Shown here one piece after another: positions 37,415 to 45,857 of a stretch of 64,000 nt of DNA. The DNA is taken from NCBI GenBank assembly GCA_963840665.1, contig CAWIZO010000006.1, forward strand, positions 62,001 to 126,000. Direction: 5' to 3'. A program made the position numbers and the translations under genes. The notes beneath the pieces are model-generated. The model was not told the DNA's origin. It saw only the letters and a program-made list of their open reading frames with translations, and searched no databases. The stretch's first letter is position 1; each line of letters opens with the position of its first letter. The DNA comes from DATFTE01 sp963840665 (GTDB lineage: Bacteria > Acidobacteriota > Terriglobia > Terriglobales > Acidobacteriaceae).

Positions 37415-38941
37415 CTACTTACCCGTTGCGGTGGCATGCTGCGACAGCTGTGCCATCACCGCATCCAGGTTGAACGCGGCGGGTTTCTGCCGCGGCGGGA
37501 ACTTGACGAAGTTCGCAATCTCCCCCGCCACGACCGCCTGCATCATGTACAACTGGGGCACGTGATCGACCATCCAGTCCAGGTAGGTATTCGAGTTGAT
37601 CTCAGCCAGCTCGAACGGGTCGCGTCGCAGGTTCACGATGTACGGCAATCGAAGCTTCATGAAAGGTTCCGCCCATAGCCGCATCGTGTGTGCGCGTTGC
37701 ACCGCTAAATTGAACTTATAGTCGCCAACCCGAATCGCCATCGCCTCCCCGTCGTCGCTCATGTACATGATCGCGTTTCTGGGGCTCTCCTTGGTTGCGC
37801 CAGTGATGTAGGCCGTCTGGTTGAAGCCGTCGAGATGGACGTGGAAAGGCTTGCCGTCCACCGTGGTGCCGGCCTCAAGTTGTTTGGCGACGTCCGGATT
37901 GCCGGCGATTGCGAGCAGCGTGGGGAACATATCGATGTGAGAGACGATGCCGTTCAGCACCGTGCCCGGCTTGATCTTCCCCGGCCAGCGCATGAAACAT
38001 GGAACACGCCATCCGCCTTCCCAGTTGGTGTCCTTCTGGGCGCGGAACGGCGTGGTGGCGCCATCCGGCCAAGTGTCGTTCTCGGGACCGTTGTCGGTGG
38101 AGTACATGACGATGGTGTTGTCGGCGATGCCGAGCTCATCAAGCTTGTTGAGCATCTTGCCGATTTGCTCGTCGTGAACAACCATGCGATCGCTGTAGGG
38201 ATCCTGGCCACTCTTGCCAAGATTCTTCTCGGCAACATGGGTTCGGAAGTGCATAGCCGTCGAGTTGTACCAGCAGAAGAAGGGTTTGTTCGCTTTGGCT
38301 TGCTTTTCAATGAAGCCAATAGCGCCAGCGGTGATCTCCTCATCGATGGTCTCCATGCGCTTCTTGGTCAGCGGGCCGGTATCCTTAATCGTCTGCTTGC
38401 CTACTCGCCCCACCGTGGATCGGTCGGTTGGGTCGTCTTTGTCGCTCGCAAAACTATGCATCACGCCCCGTGGTCCAAAGGCCTCTTTGAACTTAGGATC
38501 CTTCGGATAGTCAGGCAGTTCCGGCTCTTCTTCCGCGTTCAGGTGATAGAGATTGCCGAAGAATTCGTCGAATCCGTGAACGGTCGGCAGGTATTCATTG
38601 CGGTCGCCGAGATGGTTTTTGCCGAACTGACCGGTAGCGTAACCGAGCGGCTTTAGAAGTTCAGCGATGGTCGGGTCTTCCTTTTGCAAGCCAACCGTAG
38701 CGCCCGGCATGCCTACCTTGGTCAGGCCTGTGCGGATCGGGTTCTGGCCGGTGATGAAACATGCGCGCCCGGCGGTACAGCTCTGCTGGGAGTAGTAGTC
38801 GGTGAAGTTGACGCCCTCGTTGGCGATGCGGTCAATGTTGGGCGTGCGGTAGCCCATCATGCCACGGCTGTGGTAACTGAGATTCCACATGCCAATGTCA
38901 TCACCCCATAGAATCAGGATATTGGGTTGCTTTGTAGCCAT
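37415..38941 (-). CDS. sulfatase, Cys-type
   Basis: 508 residues from the ATG at 38941 (AGGAAGGAACAA upstream); the open frame continues upstream to 39130 through a SEC-C sequence. The sulfatase fold opens with NILILWGDDIGMWN, whose acidic pair binds Ca2+, and carries the formylglycine motif CTAGR at Cys55, with Ala in the usual Pro position. Later VMYSTDNGPENDTWPDG and CFMRWPGKIKPGTVL complete the active site region. No signal peptide, so cytoplasmic. Probably co-transcribed with the maturase upstream. Confidence 0.9.
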   Translation of the reverse strand: MATKQPNILILWGDDIGMWNLSYHSRGMMGYRTPNIDRIANEGVNFTDYYSQQSCTAGRACFITGQNPIRTGLTKVGMPGATVGLQKEDPTIAELLKPLGYATGQFGKNHLGDRNEYLPTVHGFDEFFGNLYHLNAEEEPELPDYPKDPKFKEAFGPRGVMHSFASDKDDPTDRSTVGRVGKQTIKDTGPLTKKRMETIDEEITAGAIGFIEKQAKANKPFFCWYNSTAMHFRTHVAEKNLGKSGQDPYSDRMVVHDEQIGKMLNKLDELGIADNTIVMYSTDNGPENDTWPDGATTPFRAQKDTNWEGGWRVPCFMRWPGKIKPGTVLNGIVSHIDMFPTLLAIAGNPDVAKQLEAGTTVDGKPFHVHLDGFNQTAYITGATKESPRNAIMYMSDDGEAMAIRVGDYKFNLAVQRAHTMRLWAEPFMKLRLPYIVNLRRDPFELAEINSNTYLDWMVDHVPQLYMMQAVVAGEIANFVKFPPRQKPAAFNLDAVMAQLSQHATATGK

Positions 38942-39387
38942 TGTTTGTTCCTTCCTTTGAATTATTTTTTCTATTGAGATTGCTGTTCCGATCCAAGGGA
39001 CGGGAGCAGCACCTGTGCCAGACTGGGGCAGCGGTCGTGATTGGGCATCCAACTTACTGAATGGCGATTGAGGCGCGCGGTCGCCATGGCAGAAACGGAA
39101 CTTCTTGCCGCTTCCGCAAGGACACGGCACGTAAGGCCCGCGTTTGCTGTCCTCTTCAGCAGTCAGTGCCCATCACATCCGATGGCGGCAGCGCCGTGCT
39201 GCAGCAGCTGGGCCATCATCTGCATCGCGGGCCGGGTGTGATGAAAAACAGATAGAGTCCGCCACAGAGGTAGTTCTGACCAGGATCGCCGTCGCCCGAG
39301 AGGCTAAATCGATCCTTCGGACAGCCTCCGTTGCAAAGGTTTCTGACTTCACAATGCTGGCACTGCGGAGTAAGGGTGTCGCGCTTG
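38942..39387 (-). pseudogene. disrupted C-terminal part of the sulfatase maturase, with SEC-C motif
   Basis: Downstream of the maturase stop at 39388 the protein continues in other frames. Seen are KFGDDKRDTLTPQCQHCEVR and NLCNGGCPKDRF (second Fe-S cluster ligands), then NYLCGGLYLFF, then RPAMQMMAQLLQHGAA, and finally VPCPCGSGKKFRFCHGD, a SEC-C zinc motif. At least three or four frame changes are needed. The SEC-C frame is open into the sulfatase, giving a nominal SEC-C-sulfatase fusion that I regard as an artefact of the same frameshifts. Confidence 0.7.
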
Positions 39388-40419
39388 TCATCCCCGAACT
39401 TGCCTGTTGCGGAGCCGAGGCCACGAGTTCACCAGCGGGGTCTGGTGAATGTTGCCCAGCAGATATGTCGGCTCGACGAAATGGTCGCACGAGTAAACGT
39501 CGCCGTTGTATTCGAGCGCCGGCCCATATCCGCAGGTGGGAGCGTGGATGCAGAGCAGATGCCGGCCAAAATAGGCCTCGAGAGTCACATCGAACATCTG
39601 GACGAAAACCTGGCCCACGTCGTGACGCACCCACTCCTCGAAGATGTCCACAAGGAATTGGCCGTATTGCTCGCCTCCGACTGAGCGCTTGGTGACCATG
39701 TTGCCCGATTGCGTGTAGAGAAGGCGCTTGCGGCCGGGCTGCTCACTCCATCCCTGGTTGGCGATATCAATGGTTTCATTGCTGGCGCGCTCGACGATCG
39801 GGATGAACTGTATCCACTTTGCGCCCATCTCGTCTCGGAAGAAACGGTAGACGTCGCGGCCGTGTTTTTCGTTGGCCGCATTCACCGTGCACAAGATGTT
39901 GAATTCGACTCCGTGCTTGCGCAGGTATCCCCATCCCTTCATCACCTTGTCGAAGGTTCCCTTCTGCGTGCGGTCAAGCCGGTACGTGTCATGGAGTTCG
40001 CGCGGGCCGTCGACGCTCAAGCCGACGAGAAAATTGTGCTCCTTGAAAAAAGTGCACCACTCGTCGTCGAGAAGGATGCCGTTGGTCTGAAAGGTGTGTT
40101 GCACGACTTGCTCAGGCCGACGGTATTTTTCGACGAGCTCCACCGAGCGCCGGAAGAACTCCACCTTCATCAGCGTCGGCTCGCCGCCCTGCCATGCGAC
40201 GGTTACTTCGGGTGTGCGGTGGGATTCCAGCAACTGACGGATATAGGCCTCGAGCGTGGCCTCGGACATCCGACTTTTTTCATTCGGATAGAGGGCTTCT
40301 TTCGATAAGAAGAAGCAATAGGTGCAATCGATATTGCAAGTGGACCCGCTCGGTTTCGCCAAGAGGTGAAAGCACGGTGGCGAGTCCACTGTCGGAACGC
40401 CATGATTCATAGCAGCCAT
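39388..40419 (-). CDS. anaerobic sulfatase-maturating radical SAM enzyme (truncated)
   Basis: The reading frame from the ATG at 40419 (or 40410) encodes about 343 residues. The radical SAM cluster is CNIDCTYCFFLSK (CX3CX2C), preceded by FHLLAKPSGST. Family-typical segments follow: EVTVAWQGGEPTLMKVEFF, HTFQTNGILLDD, VGLSVDGPRELHD and CGYGPALEYNGDVYSCDHF. The frame breaks near 39430 and ends LRNRQVRG, losing part of the SPASM domain, which lies in other frames downstream. It converts Cys to formylglycine in sulfatases without oxygen; both neighbouring sulfatases have Cys at that position. If the break is real, they would depend on another maturase. Confidence 0.88.
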   Translation of the reverse strand: MAAMNHGVPTVDSPPCFHLLAKPSGSTCNIDCTYCFFLSKEALYPNEKSRMSEATLEAYIRQLLESHRTPEVTVAWQGGEPTLMKVEFFRRSVELVEKYRRPEQVVQHTFQTNGILLDDEWCTFFKEHNFLVGLSVDGPRELHDTYRLDRTQKGTFDKVMKGWGYLRKHGVEFNILCTVNAANEKHGRDVYRFFRDEMGAKWIQFIPIVERASNETIDIANQGWSEQPGRKRLLYTQSGNMVTKRSVGGEQYGQFLVDIFEEWVRHDVGQVFVQMFDVTLEAYFGRHLLCIHAPTCGYGPALEYNGDVYSCDHFVEPTYLLGNIHQTPLVNSWPRLRNRQVRG

Positions 40420-40479
40420 TGGGATCCCATTGATAGCGGCAACCAGTGCGGTTGCCAAGATGAACAACTCTTCGGCCGT

Positions 40480-40524
40480 AGACTAGGCTGTGCCCCCGAA
40501 CCGCGGAACTGTCAAAATATACAG
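40480..40524 (-). promoter_or_regulatory. dyad-type promoter of maturase-sulfatase operon
   Basis: Dyad CTGTCA-AAAT-ATACAG at 40509-40524; minus-strand proximal half TGACAG and TAGTCT after 23 nt (40480-40485). The predicted transcript would start about 40473, which argues against the ATG at 40467 as start. Confidence 0.74.
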
Positions 40525-40729
40525 GTCGCGGGATTTGCGATGTCTATCGGGGAGCGAAGTTAAAAAAACTCACAGAAGACGCTTGTTGCGCATCAAGGCA
40601 GGCCGTGAGCCGGTATTTCTGCCAGTCGTATCGCTGTCCCCCCCGGTTTACAAATTGATATGTGGTGTCGGACTCTGCGGCAGTGATTGCGTCAAATCAC
40701 AAGTTCGTCACCGGTTCGAGCCACCGACC

Positions 40730-41392
40730 ATGCGACCCACATTTGCAGTCGCGCTAGCCGTTGTTGTGCTGACACTCCTCGGGTACGGCCAAGACGACGT
40801 ACCCACCTTCAAAGCAGAAGCAGAGAGTGCATTTGTCTGGGGTGGCGACAGTCGATCAGGAGTTCTGTCGTCGAGCGTTCGAGACCCCCTGACGGGCTAT
40901 GAAACCCGGAAACTAAACCACGGAGGGGTAGAGGTCAGCTCCCAAGTAGGATTCGAAACCATCGTTGACGGACCAACGGTAAAACTGCTGACCTTCACGA
41001 CGACCATTGTTAACAACACCGACGCTGAACTCTTCGTGCGTCAGGGTCGCGCTAGCGTAGATGGCCACGTCGCCCAGCCGCTTCCTTTGGTGCTTACAAA
41101 AAAAGGCCTCCGGAAAAAAGAGCGCAACCAGGTGTGGGAGTTGGCAAGCATGAATTGTTTTGCGAGCGGCTTTCTTCCGAACGAGATCTTCCTGTCCCCA
41201 AAAACGTTATCGACTGTGTTCACGGTCAGTCCTAAGAAAGTATTGACAGCGTCATTCGTCATCAAAGACCCGCGTTATTATTCCATCGTATGCTCAGTGG
41301 AAGGCTGCCATCCCAAAGGAACCATCCGCTTCTCGGTGACGGTGAACGCCACGGATTTCGTGTTTGTTTGGCCAGGAAGGGATATGGCCTAA
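40730..41392 (+). CDS. secreted protein of unknown function
   Basis: 220 residues from the ATG at 40730. Signal peptide FAVALAVVVLTLLGYGQ. The mature protein is beta-rich (HGGVEVSSQVGFETIVDG, VKLLTFTTTIVNNTDAEL) with paired Cys near the end (SIVCSVEGCHPKGT). The middle (IVNNTDAELFVRQGRA) resembles immunoglobulin-like domains. No enzyme motif. It is divergent from the maturase and convergent with the second sulfatase. Confidence 0.72.
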   Translation: MRPTFAVALAVVVLTLLGYGQDDVPTFKAEAESAFVWGGDSRSGVLSSSVRDPLTGYETRKLNHGGVEVSSQVGFETIVDGPTVKLLTFTTTIVNNTDAELFVRQGRASVDGHVAQPLPLVLTKKGLRKKERNQVWELASMNCFASGFLPNEIFLSPKTLSTVFTVSPKKVLTASFVIKDPRYYSIVCSVEGCHPKGTIRFSVTVNATDFVFVWPGRDMA

Positions 41393-41474
41393 TGCGGTAG
41401 GTAAGTCGACTTGCTCCGGCAACAATCGATCGATCGCTTGTCTCTGCGAAAATCAGGAACTTTTTCACAAAAAA

Positions 41475-41505
41475 TGACCGGCAATCCGTTTGGGACTGCC
41501 GGTCA
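41475..41505 (-). terminator. rho-independent terminator of sulfatase gene
   Basis: Arms TGACCGGCA and TGCCGGTCA (9 bp, 13-nt loop) lie 10 nt beyond the stop at 41515. On the minus strand the hairpin is followed by a T-run (ATTTTTTGTG). Confidence 0.82.
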
Positions 41506-41514
41506 CGAGTGCGC

Positions 41515-43890
41515 TTACTGCCGCGCCATCGCGATGCGGACAGCGTCCTCAGGTGAGACGAGGTGATCAACGCTTACGGCGTCCTCGGCAATAGCGATTT
41601 GCACGCCCTTGACGACACCCGTAAACTCGTTGCCTCGCGATCCGTAGTCAGGGGACACGGGAGATCCCGAGTCAAGTCCGACGTCGCAACCATCATCGGC
41701 AGAGAAGACCATGGCCGCCGTGGCCGCGACCTTGCAATCGCCGACTTGCTTACCATCCACGAACAGAGTTGCCGTGCCGCCCTTGCCCAGGCCACCACCA
41801 GCGTAGGCAAACTCCATGCGCACCTGGTGCTGACCCGCTAGCAGCGGACTGCTTGATTCGGCATAAAACTGCTGAATGCCGAGCAGGTTGTAACAGTATT
41901 TGAGTTTGCCTCCTTTGCAGTAGAGGCTCCAGCCACCAATGTTTCCTCCTTGAGCGACGATGACGCCTTCGGCGCCGGTTGGAGGCACAACGATCTCCGC
42001 CGTCACCGAATGCGACTTGTTCTTTACGTTGACTACCGAGTTTTCCGACAAACGCCCCATGCTTCCAAAAAGGATCTGCGATTTCCCTTTGATCAGCACC
42101 GGCCGCCCCGCTGTATCTGCATTTAGCCGCTTCGCGAGGTCGTCGTCGAGGGGTAGCACGTTGTAGCGTACAGCCTCGATCAGCCACAGGCGCTGTAGTT
42201 CGTGCAATTTCTCAGGCATCTTCGCGGCCAGATTGTTCGCCTGGGTCCAATCTGTGTTGGTGTCGTAAAGCTCCCAAACGTCGTCATCGAATGCCGGGGT
42301 CTTCTCACCGATGAGGAGCCAGGGCGTCTTGTGTCGTGTTACTGCGGTCCAGCCTTTGTGATAGATGCCGCGGTTGCCGAACATCTCGAAGTACTGGGTT
42401 TCGTGGCGCTCGGCGGCCTTCGCATCGTTGAATGCGTACGCCATGCTTACACCTTCGATGGGGTGTTGCTGGACTCCGTTGACGGAAAGCGGTTGAGGCA
42501 GACCCGCCAGTTCAAGAATGGTCGGCGCAACGTCGATCACGTGATGGAATTGTGTTCGGAGTTCGCCTTTCCCCTTGATTCCTTTAGGCCAATGAATGAT
42601 CGTCCCGTTGCGCGTGCCGCCCCAATGCGAGGCGACTTGCTTGGTCCACTGGTAGGGCGTATCCATGGCGTGCGCCCAGCCCACAGCGAAATGATTGTAA
42701 GACTCCGGACCGCCCAGCTTGTCGAGCCGCGCCATCAGGAACTCCGGCGTCTCCAGTGCGGACGCGCCGTTGAAATTGATCATCTCGTTGTAGGTGCCGT
42801 GCAGTGTACCTTCTGCAGACGCGCCGTTGTCGCCGATGATGTAGTACACGACCGTGTCATCCATCAGGTTCAGCTTCTTCAGCGAATCGAGCAGTCGGCC
42901 CACGTGATAATCCGTATATTCCATGAAGCCGGCGTAAACCTCCATCTGGCGGATGAGGACCGGCTTCAGCGCGGCGGGCATCTCATCCCATGCCGGAATT
43001 TCTTTGTGCCGAACCGTGAGTTGGCAATCTTGCGGAATGACGCCTAATTTTTTCTGGCGGGCGAAGGTCTCTTCACGCAGTTTGTCCCAACCCTGGTCGA
43101 ACTTGCCTTTGTACTTGTCCGCCCACTCTTTGGGAACGTGGTGCGGAGCGTGAGTCGCGCCCGGCGCGAAATAGACGAAGAAGGGCTTGTCGGGGATAAG
43201 GGCCTTCTGCTGCCCAATCCAATTCATGGCCTTGTCGGTCATGTCTTCCATCAAGTGATAACCCTCTTGAGGTGTCTTCTTGGGGTCGACAGGCGTAGTG
43301 CCTTCATAGAGCGACGGGTACCATTGGTTCGCCTCGCCGCCGATGAAACCGTAAAAATATTCGAACCCGCCTCCACCGGTCGGCCAGGAATCGAATGGGC
43401 CGACAGGGCTGGTTTCCCAAACGGGCACTTCATGGCACTTGCCGAATTGCGCGGTCGCATATCCGTTGAGCTTGAGGATTCGCGCGAGAGGCGCGCAGGT
43501 ATTGGGTAAGAGTGAGTTGTAGCCTGGCGCTCCACTGGCGATCTCGGTGATTCCGCCCATGCCCACAGTGTGGTGATTCCGTCCAGTCAGCAAAGCCTGT
43601 CGCGTGGGCGAGCACAACGCTGTCGTGTGAAAGCGGTTGAACTTGAGGCCACCGGACGCCAGCTGTTCGGCATTGGGCGTGGCACACGGACCACCAAAAG
43701 CGCTGGAGGAACCAAAGCCCGCGTCGTCGATCAAGATAATCAGAACGTTCGGCGCTCCACTAGGGGGGCGCAACTGTGTGATCGGAGGGTATGTGGTTTC
43801 CGGATCCTTCGCATCGTATGTGACGAGGCCTTTGCGCGGCGGGTCTGGAATAGGAAGAACTGCACGTGAAATGTTGTCTTGGTCACTCAT
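41515..43890 (-). CDS. large arylsulfatase, Cys-type
   Basis: 791 residues. The N-terminal sulfatase domain has NVLIILIDDAGFGSSSAF and the formylglycine motif CSPTRQALLTGRN at Cys93. HAPHHVPKEWADKYKG and IIGDNGASAEGTLHGTYNE follow as active site segments. The C-terminal 200 residues form a beta-sandwich-like domain (GGNIGGWSLYCKGGKLKYCY, GTATLFVDGKQVGD), as in large Pseudomonas-type arylsulfatases. No signal peptide. It has its own dyad-type promoter and terminator. Confidence 0.93.
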   Translation of the reverse strand: MSDQDNISRAVLPIPDPPRKGLVTYDAKDPETTYPPITQLRPPSGAPNVLIILIDDAGFGSSSAFGGPCATPNAEQLASGGLKFNRFHTTALCSPTRQALLTGRNHHTVGMGGITEIASGAPGYNSLLPNTCAPLARILKLNGYATAQFGKCHEVPVWETSPVGPFDSWPTGGGGFEYFYGFIGGEANQWYPSLYEGTTPVDPKKTPQEGYHLMEDMTDKAMNWIGQQKALIPDKPFFVYFAPGATHAPHHVPKEWADKYKGKFDQGWDKLREETFARQKKLGVIPQDCQLTVRHKEIPAWDEMPAALKPVLIRQMEVYAGFMEYTDYHVGRLLDSLKKLNLMDDTVVYYIIGDNGASAEGTLHGTYNEMINFNGASALETPEFLMARLDKLGGPESYNHFAVGWAHAMDTPYQWTKQVASHWGGTRNGTIIHWPKGIKGKGELRTQFHHVIDVAPTILELAGLPQPLSVNGVQQHPIEGVSMAYAFNDAKAAERHETQYFEMFGNRGIYHKGWTAVTRHKTPWLLIGEKTPAFDDDVWELYDTNTDWTQANNLAAKMPEKLHELQRLWLIEAVRYNVLPLDDDLAKRLNADTAGRPVLIKGKSQILFGSMGRLSENSVVNVKNKSHSVTAEIVVPPTGAEGVIVAQGGNIGGWSLYCKGGKLKYCYNLLGIQQFYAESSSPLLAGQHQVRMEFAYAGGGLGKGGTATLFVDGKQVGDCKVAATAAMVFSADDGCDVGLDSGSPVSPDYGSRGNEFTGVVKGVQIAIAEDAVSVDHLVSPEDAVRIAMARQ

Positions 43891-43973
43891 AGAAAGGCTT
43901 CCTTCCTTCAGAAGTACGTGGGGGTTCGCGCCGGGTTAACGGCAATCGCGAGCGCTTGTGCTCGGCCTCGTCA

Positions 43974-44018
43974 AAGTTAAGGCTCAGGCCTCAACGATGT
44001 AACTGTCAGAATGAACAG
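43974..44018 (-). promoter_or_regulatory. dyad-type promoter of arylsulfatase gene
   Basis: Dyad CTGTCA-GAAT-GAACAG at 44003-44018; minus-strand TAACTT after 23 nt (43974-43979), about 85 nt upstream of the start at 43890. Confidence 0.74.
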
Positions 44019-44109
44019 TGAGTTCGCGTGACTCTCACTTGGGAAAGGCAAAGGCCTTCTTCCGCAAGCAACGATCGGAACGAGCTATTTGGCTCGCGGA
44101 GAGTGGTCG

Positions 44110-44262
44110 TTAGGGCTGAGGCTTAGGAACGTGTTCGTCGCACACCGCTGCTAGGGCGCCGACTTCCCTTACAAACCCGAGCACGTGGGTTGCAATGTTG
44201 GGGCAACCGAGGTGGTCGCACAAGTATTCCGTGAGTGCTTCTTCGTCCCCGTCAGGAGTCAT
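44110..44262 (-). CDS. small Cys/His protein, 50 residues
   Basis: A 50-codon frame from the ATG at 44262 reads EYLCDHLGCPNIATHVLGFV and ends AAVCDEHVPKPQP. The three Cys and nearby His (CDHLGC ... CDEH) suggest a small zinc site. It is well composed for coding but lacks a clear ribosome site, and I recognise no family. Confidence 0.5.
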   Translation of the reverse strand: MTPDGDEEALTEYLCDHLGCPNIATHVLGFVREVGALAAVCDEHVPKPQP

Positions 44263-44424
44263 GATGCCCGTTTTTATCGTTACCGAAGGAATAAGGAAAT
44301 CCCCAACCGAATACCTTCATTATCTGATAGGTAGGGGGAGTCACCGCAAGTAGTTTTTTATTTCCCGCCGAGGTCCTTGGGCACCGAGAGATCAGGAACT
44401 TTCGATCCATCGGCGGTGCTTTAC

Positions 44425-44868
44425 TCAGTGATAAATATAGGCTGCCAGCAACCCACCGGCGGTGATCGCGGCCAGCAGCCACACTACGCCGATGGCGACG
44501 CAAGCCAAGACAGTGGGCAGGGATCTCACTTCCTCTCTTCTTCGAACCTCAGCAGCGTCGGCGAGCCTGCGGCAGTCATCGAGAACGTCCGGCGGGGTAA
44601 TGCGGTAAAGCAGTTTCACCCCCAGGAACAGAACGAGGAGGTCGTCAAGAAAGCCGATCACCGGAATACCACTGGGAATCAGTTGAATCGGACTGAACAG
44701 GTAGCCTGCGGTACACGCCGCCACCAGCTTGGCATACCAGCGCGTGCGCGGATCTTTGAAAACGAAATAGCAGACGTGTGCTTGTTTCTGAACTCGCCGT
44801 GCCTGTTGCCTCCAACTCATCGCAGATAGAGGTTCAGATTGCGCCATTGTTGGAAAATCAAGACCCAT
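44425..44868 (-). CDS. DUF1232 (YkvA-like) membrane protein
   Basis: About 147 residues from the ATG at 44868, with CCGAGG upstream. The DUF1232 core is KDPRTRWYAKLVAACTAGYL and FSPIQLIPSGIPVIGFLDDL, a short amphipathic repeat. A C-terminal membrane helix follows (VLACVAIGVVWLLAAITAGG). Function unknown. It has a dyad-type promoter. Confidence 0.85.
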   Translation of the reverse strand: MGLDFPTMAQSEPLSAMSWRQQARRVQKQAHVCYFVFKDPRTRWYAKLVAACTAGYLFSPIQLIPSGIPVIGFLDDLLVLFLGVKLLYRITPPDVLDDCRRLADAAEVRRREEVRSLPTVLACVAIGVVWLLAAITAGGLLAAYIYH

Positions 44869-44914
44869 TAGAATTCCTCGGAACCTTGACCTCGCCCACA
44901 GCGACTGTGCGCAT

Positions 44915-44959
44915 ACAGTACGCAGTGGTCCCGGCTGCCACAACTGGCAAGTCTGACAG
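44915..44959 (-). promoter_or_regulatory. dyad-type promoter of DUF1232 gene
   Basis: Dyad CTGGCA-AGTC-TGACAG at 44944-44959; minus-strand TACTGT after 23 nt (44915-44920). Confidence 0.75.
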
Positions 44960-45015
44960 CGCGTTTGAGGCGGAGGCCCCTTTGGATGGTCTGCTCCCGT
45001 CAGAAATCTGAAGGC

Positions 45016-45060
45016 CTGCAAGTTTTGACAGTTGTCGCACCATCCGCCCGCGCCTATATC
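45016..45060 (+). promoter_or_regulatory. dyad-type promoter of 40-aa ORF
   Basis: Dyad CTGCAA-GTTT-TGACAG at 45016-45031 and TATATC at 45055-45060, 23 nt apart. It is divergent from the preceding site. Confidence 0.68.
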
Positions 45061-45120
45061 CCAATGAGATCTGCTGCGCTCAATAGAAGGAGTTCCTTAG
45101 CACCGCCCAAGGAGGATCCG

Positions 45121-45243
45121 ATGAGACCTGGCCTCGCATCAGAGATGCACCCGCGCTCGCCCGGTGTAATTTTGCTCTCCCACGATTTGAAGATACTGAT
45201 CTCCCAGCTCGTGATCATTGCGAAAAGGCTATGGAAACATTGA
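45121..45243 (+). CDS. 40-residue microprotein
   Basis: The frame MRPGLASEMHPRSPGVILLS continues with a hydrophobic helix (DLKILISQLVIIAKRLW). It begins at an ATG preceded by a near-perfect ribosome site (CCAAGGAGGATCCG) and lies 60 nt downstream of a dyad-type -10. This combination makes a real small, possibly membrane-associated peptide likely, although I recognise no homologue. Confidence 0.55.
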   Translation: MRPGLASEMHPRSPGVILLSHDLKILISQLVIIAKRLWKH

Positions 45244-45327
45244 ACTGTCTGCCACGTCCTTCTCACGGTGGTTGCCTGTGCGCTTAAGACTTTGTGCCGT
45301 TTCACCGGTGGTCATGGAACGACACTC

Positions 45328-45786
45328 TTAGCGGAACTCCACCGGCTTACTGGCGCTCTCGGTCGGTGACCCGCCGGGAGGTGTTTGGCCTTCCCGTTGG
45401 TGCCGAGCTTCCACTCTTCGAGCTAACCGAGTAACCAGCCCTCTGAGAATCAGGTAGGGCACGATCGCCAGAACGACTGCAACAATGATCATCTCCCCGG
45501 GATATATCCAGCGTAACTCGATGACCTGGTACACAGCGTCCAATACCAAGGCGAGAATGAACACCCTGCTGACACTCTTCCATCCATCCTTGAGCATGGC
45601 GTCGCGTTCGGCAGGATCCGAGAGGAGGCACCAGAAATACGGCGTCTTGCCAGCCCTCGCATCTGCCAACCCCGAGCGAATCGCAAAGAATGCCGCCATG
45701 CACGGCTGGAGGACCAGCCTGAACTTCATCGGCCCACTGACACGGGCAAGCAATTGAGTTCCTACGCGCACCCACATGTCGTCCAT
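45328..45786 (-). CDS. membrane protein of unknown function
   Basis: About 152 residues from the ATG at 45786 (45822 is also possible). A soluble N-terminus with RLVLQPCMAAFFAIRSGLAD leads to two membrane helices (RVFILALVLDAVYQVIELRW, MIIVAVVLAIVPYLILRG) and a basic Pro/Gly tail. It follows the TRIC-type channel gene and is probably in the operon that starts at 47052. Confidence 0.75.
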   Translation of the reverse strand: MDDMWVRVGTQLLARVSGPMKFRLVLQPCMAAFFAIRSGLADARAGKTPYFWCLLSDPAERDAMLKDGWKSVSRVFILALVLDAVYQVIELRWIYPGEMIIVAVVLAIVPYLILRGLVTRLARRVEARHQREGQTPPGGSPTESASKPVEFR

Positions 45787-45857
45787 AACTTCTACCTCAC
45801 CTTGCAACGAATCCAACCGCAACAGAACAAATACGAACGGCCGTCTTCCGGCGAAAG

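Noticed and set aside
37835..38656. 273-codon plus-strand frame
   Set aside because: Antisense shadow of the sulfatase, which carries all family motifs.
38985..39035. CTGTGCCAGACTGGGGCAG upstream of the first sulfatase
   Set aside because: Spacing between CTG and CAG is wrong and no -10 fits; the segment lies inside the disrupted maturase end.
37415..39130. A genuine SEC-C-sulfatase fusion protein
   Set aside because: The ATG at 38941 has a good ribosome site, and the SEC-C part is better explained as the displaced end of the maturase; kept as a question in the findings.
40650..40733. tRNA-like 3' end (GGTTCGAGCC ... ACCA)
   Set aside because: No T-stem pairing, no anticodon arm, and it overlaps the start of the secreted protein gene.
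42202..43047. 281-codon plus-strand frame
   Set aside because: Antisense shadow of the large arylsulfatase.
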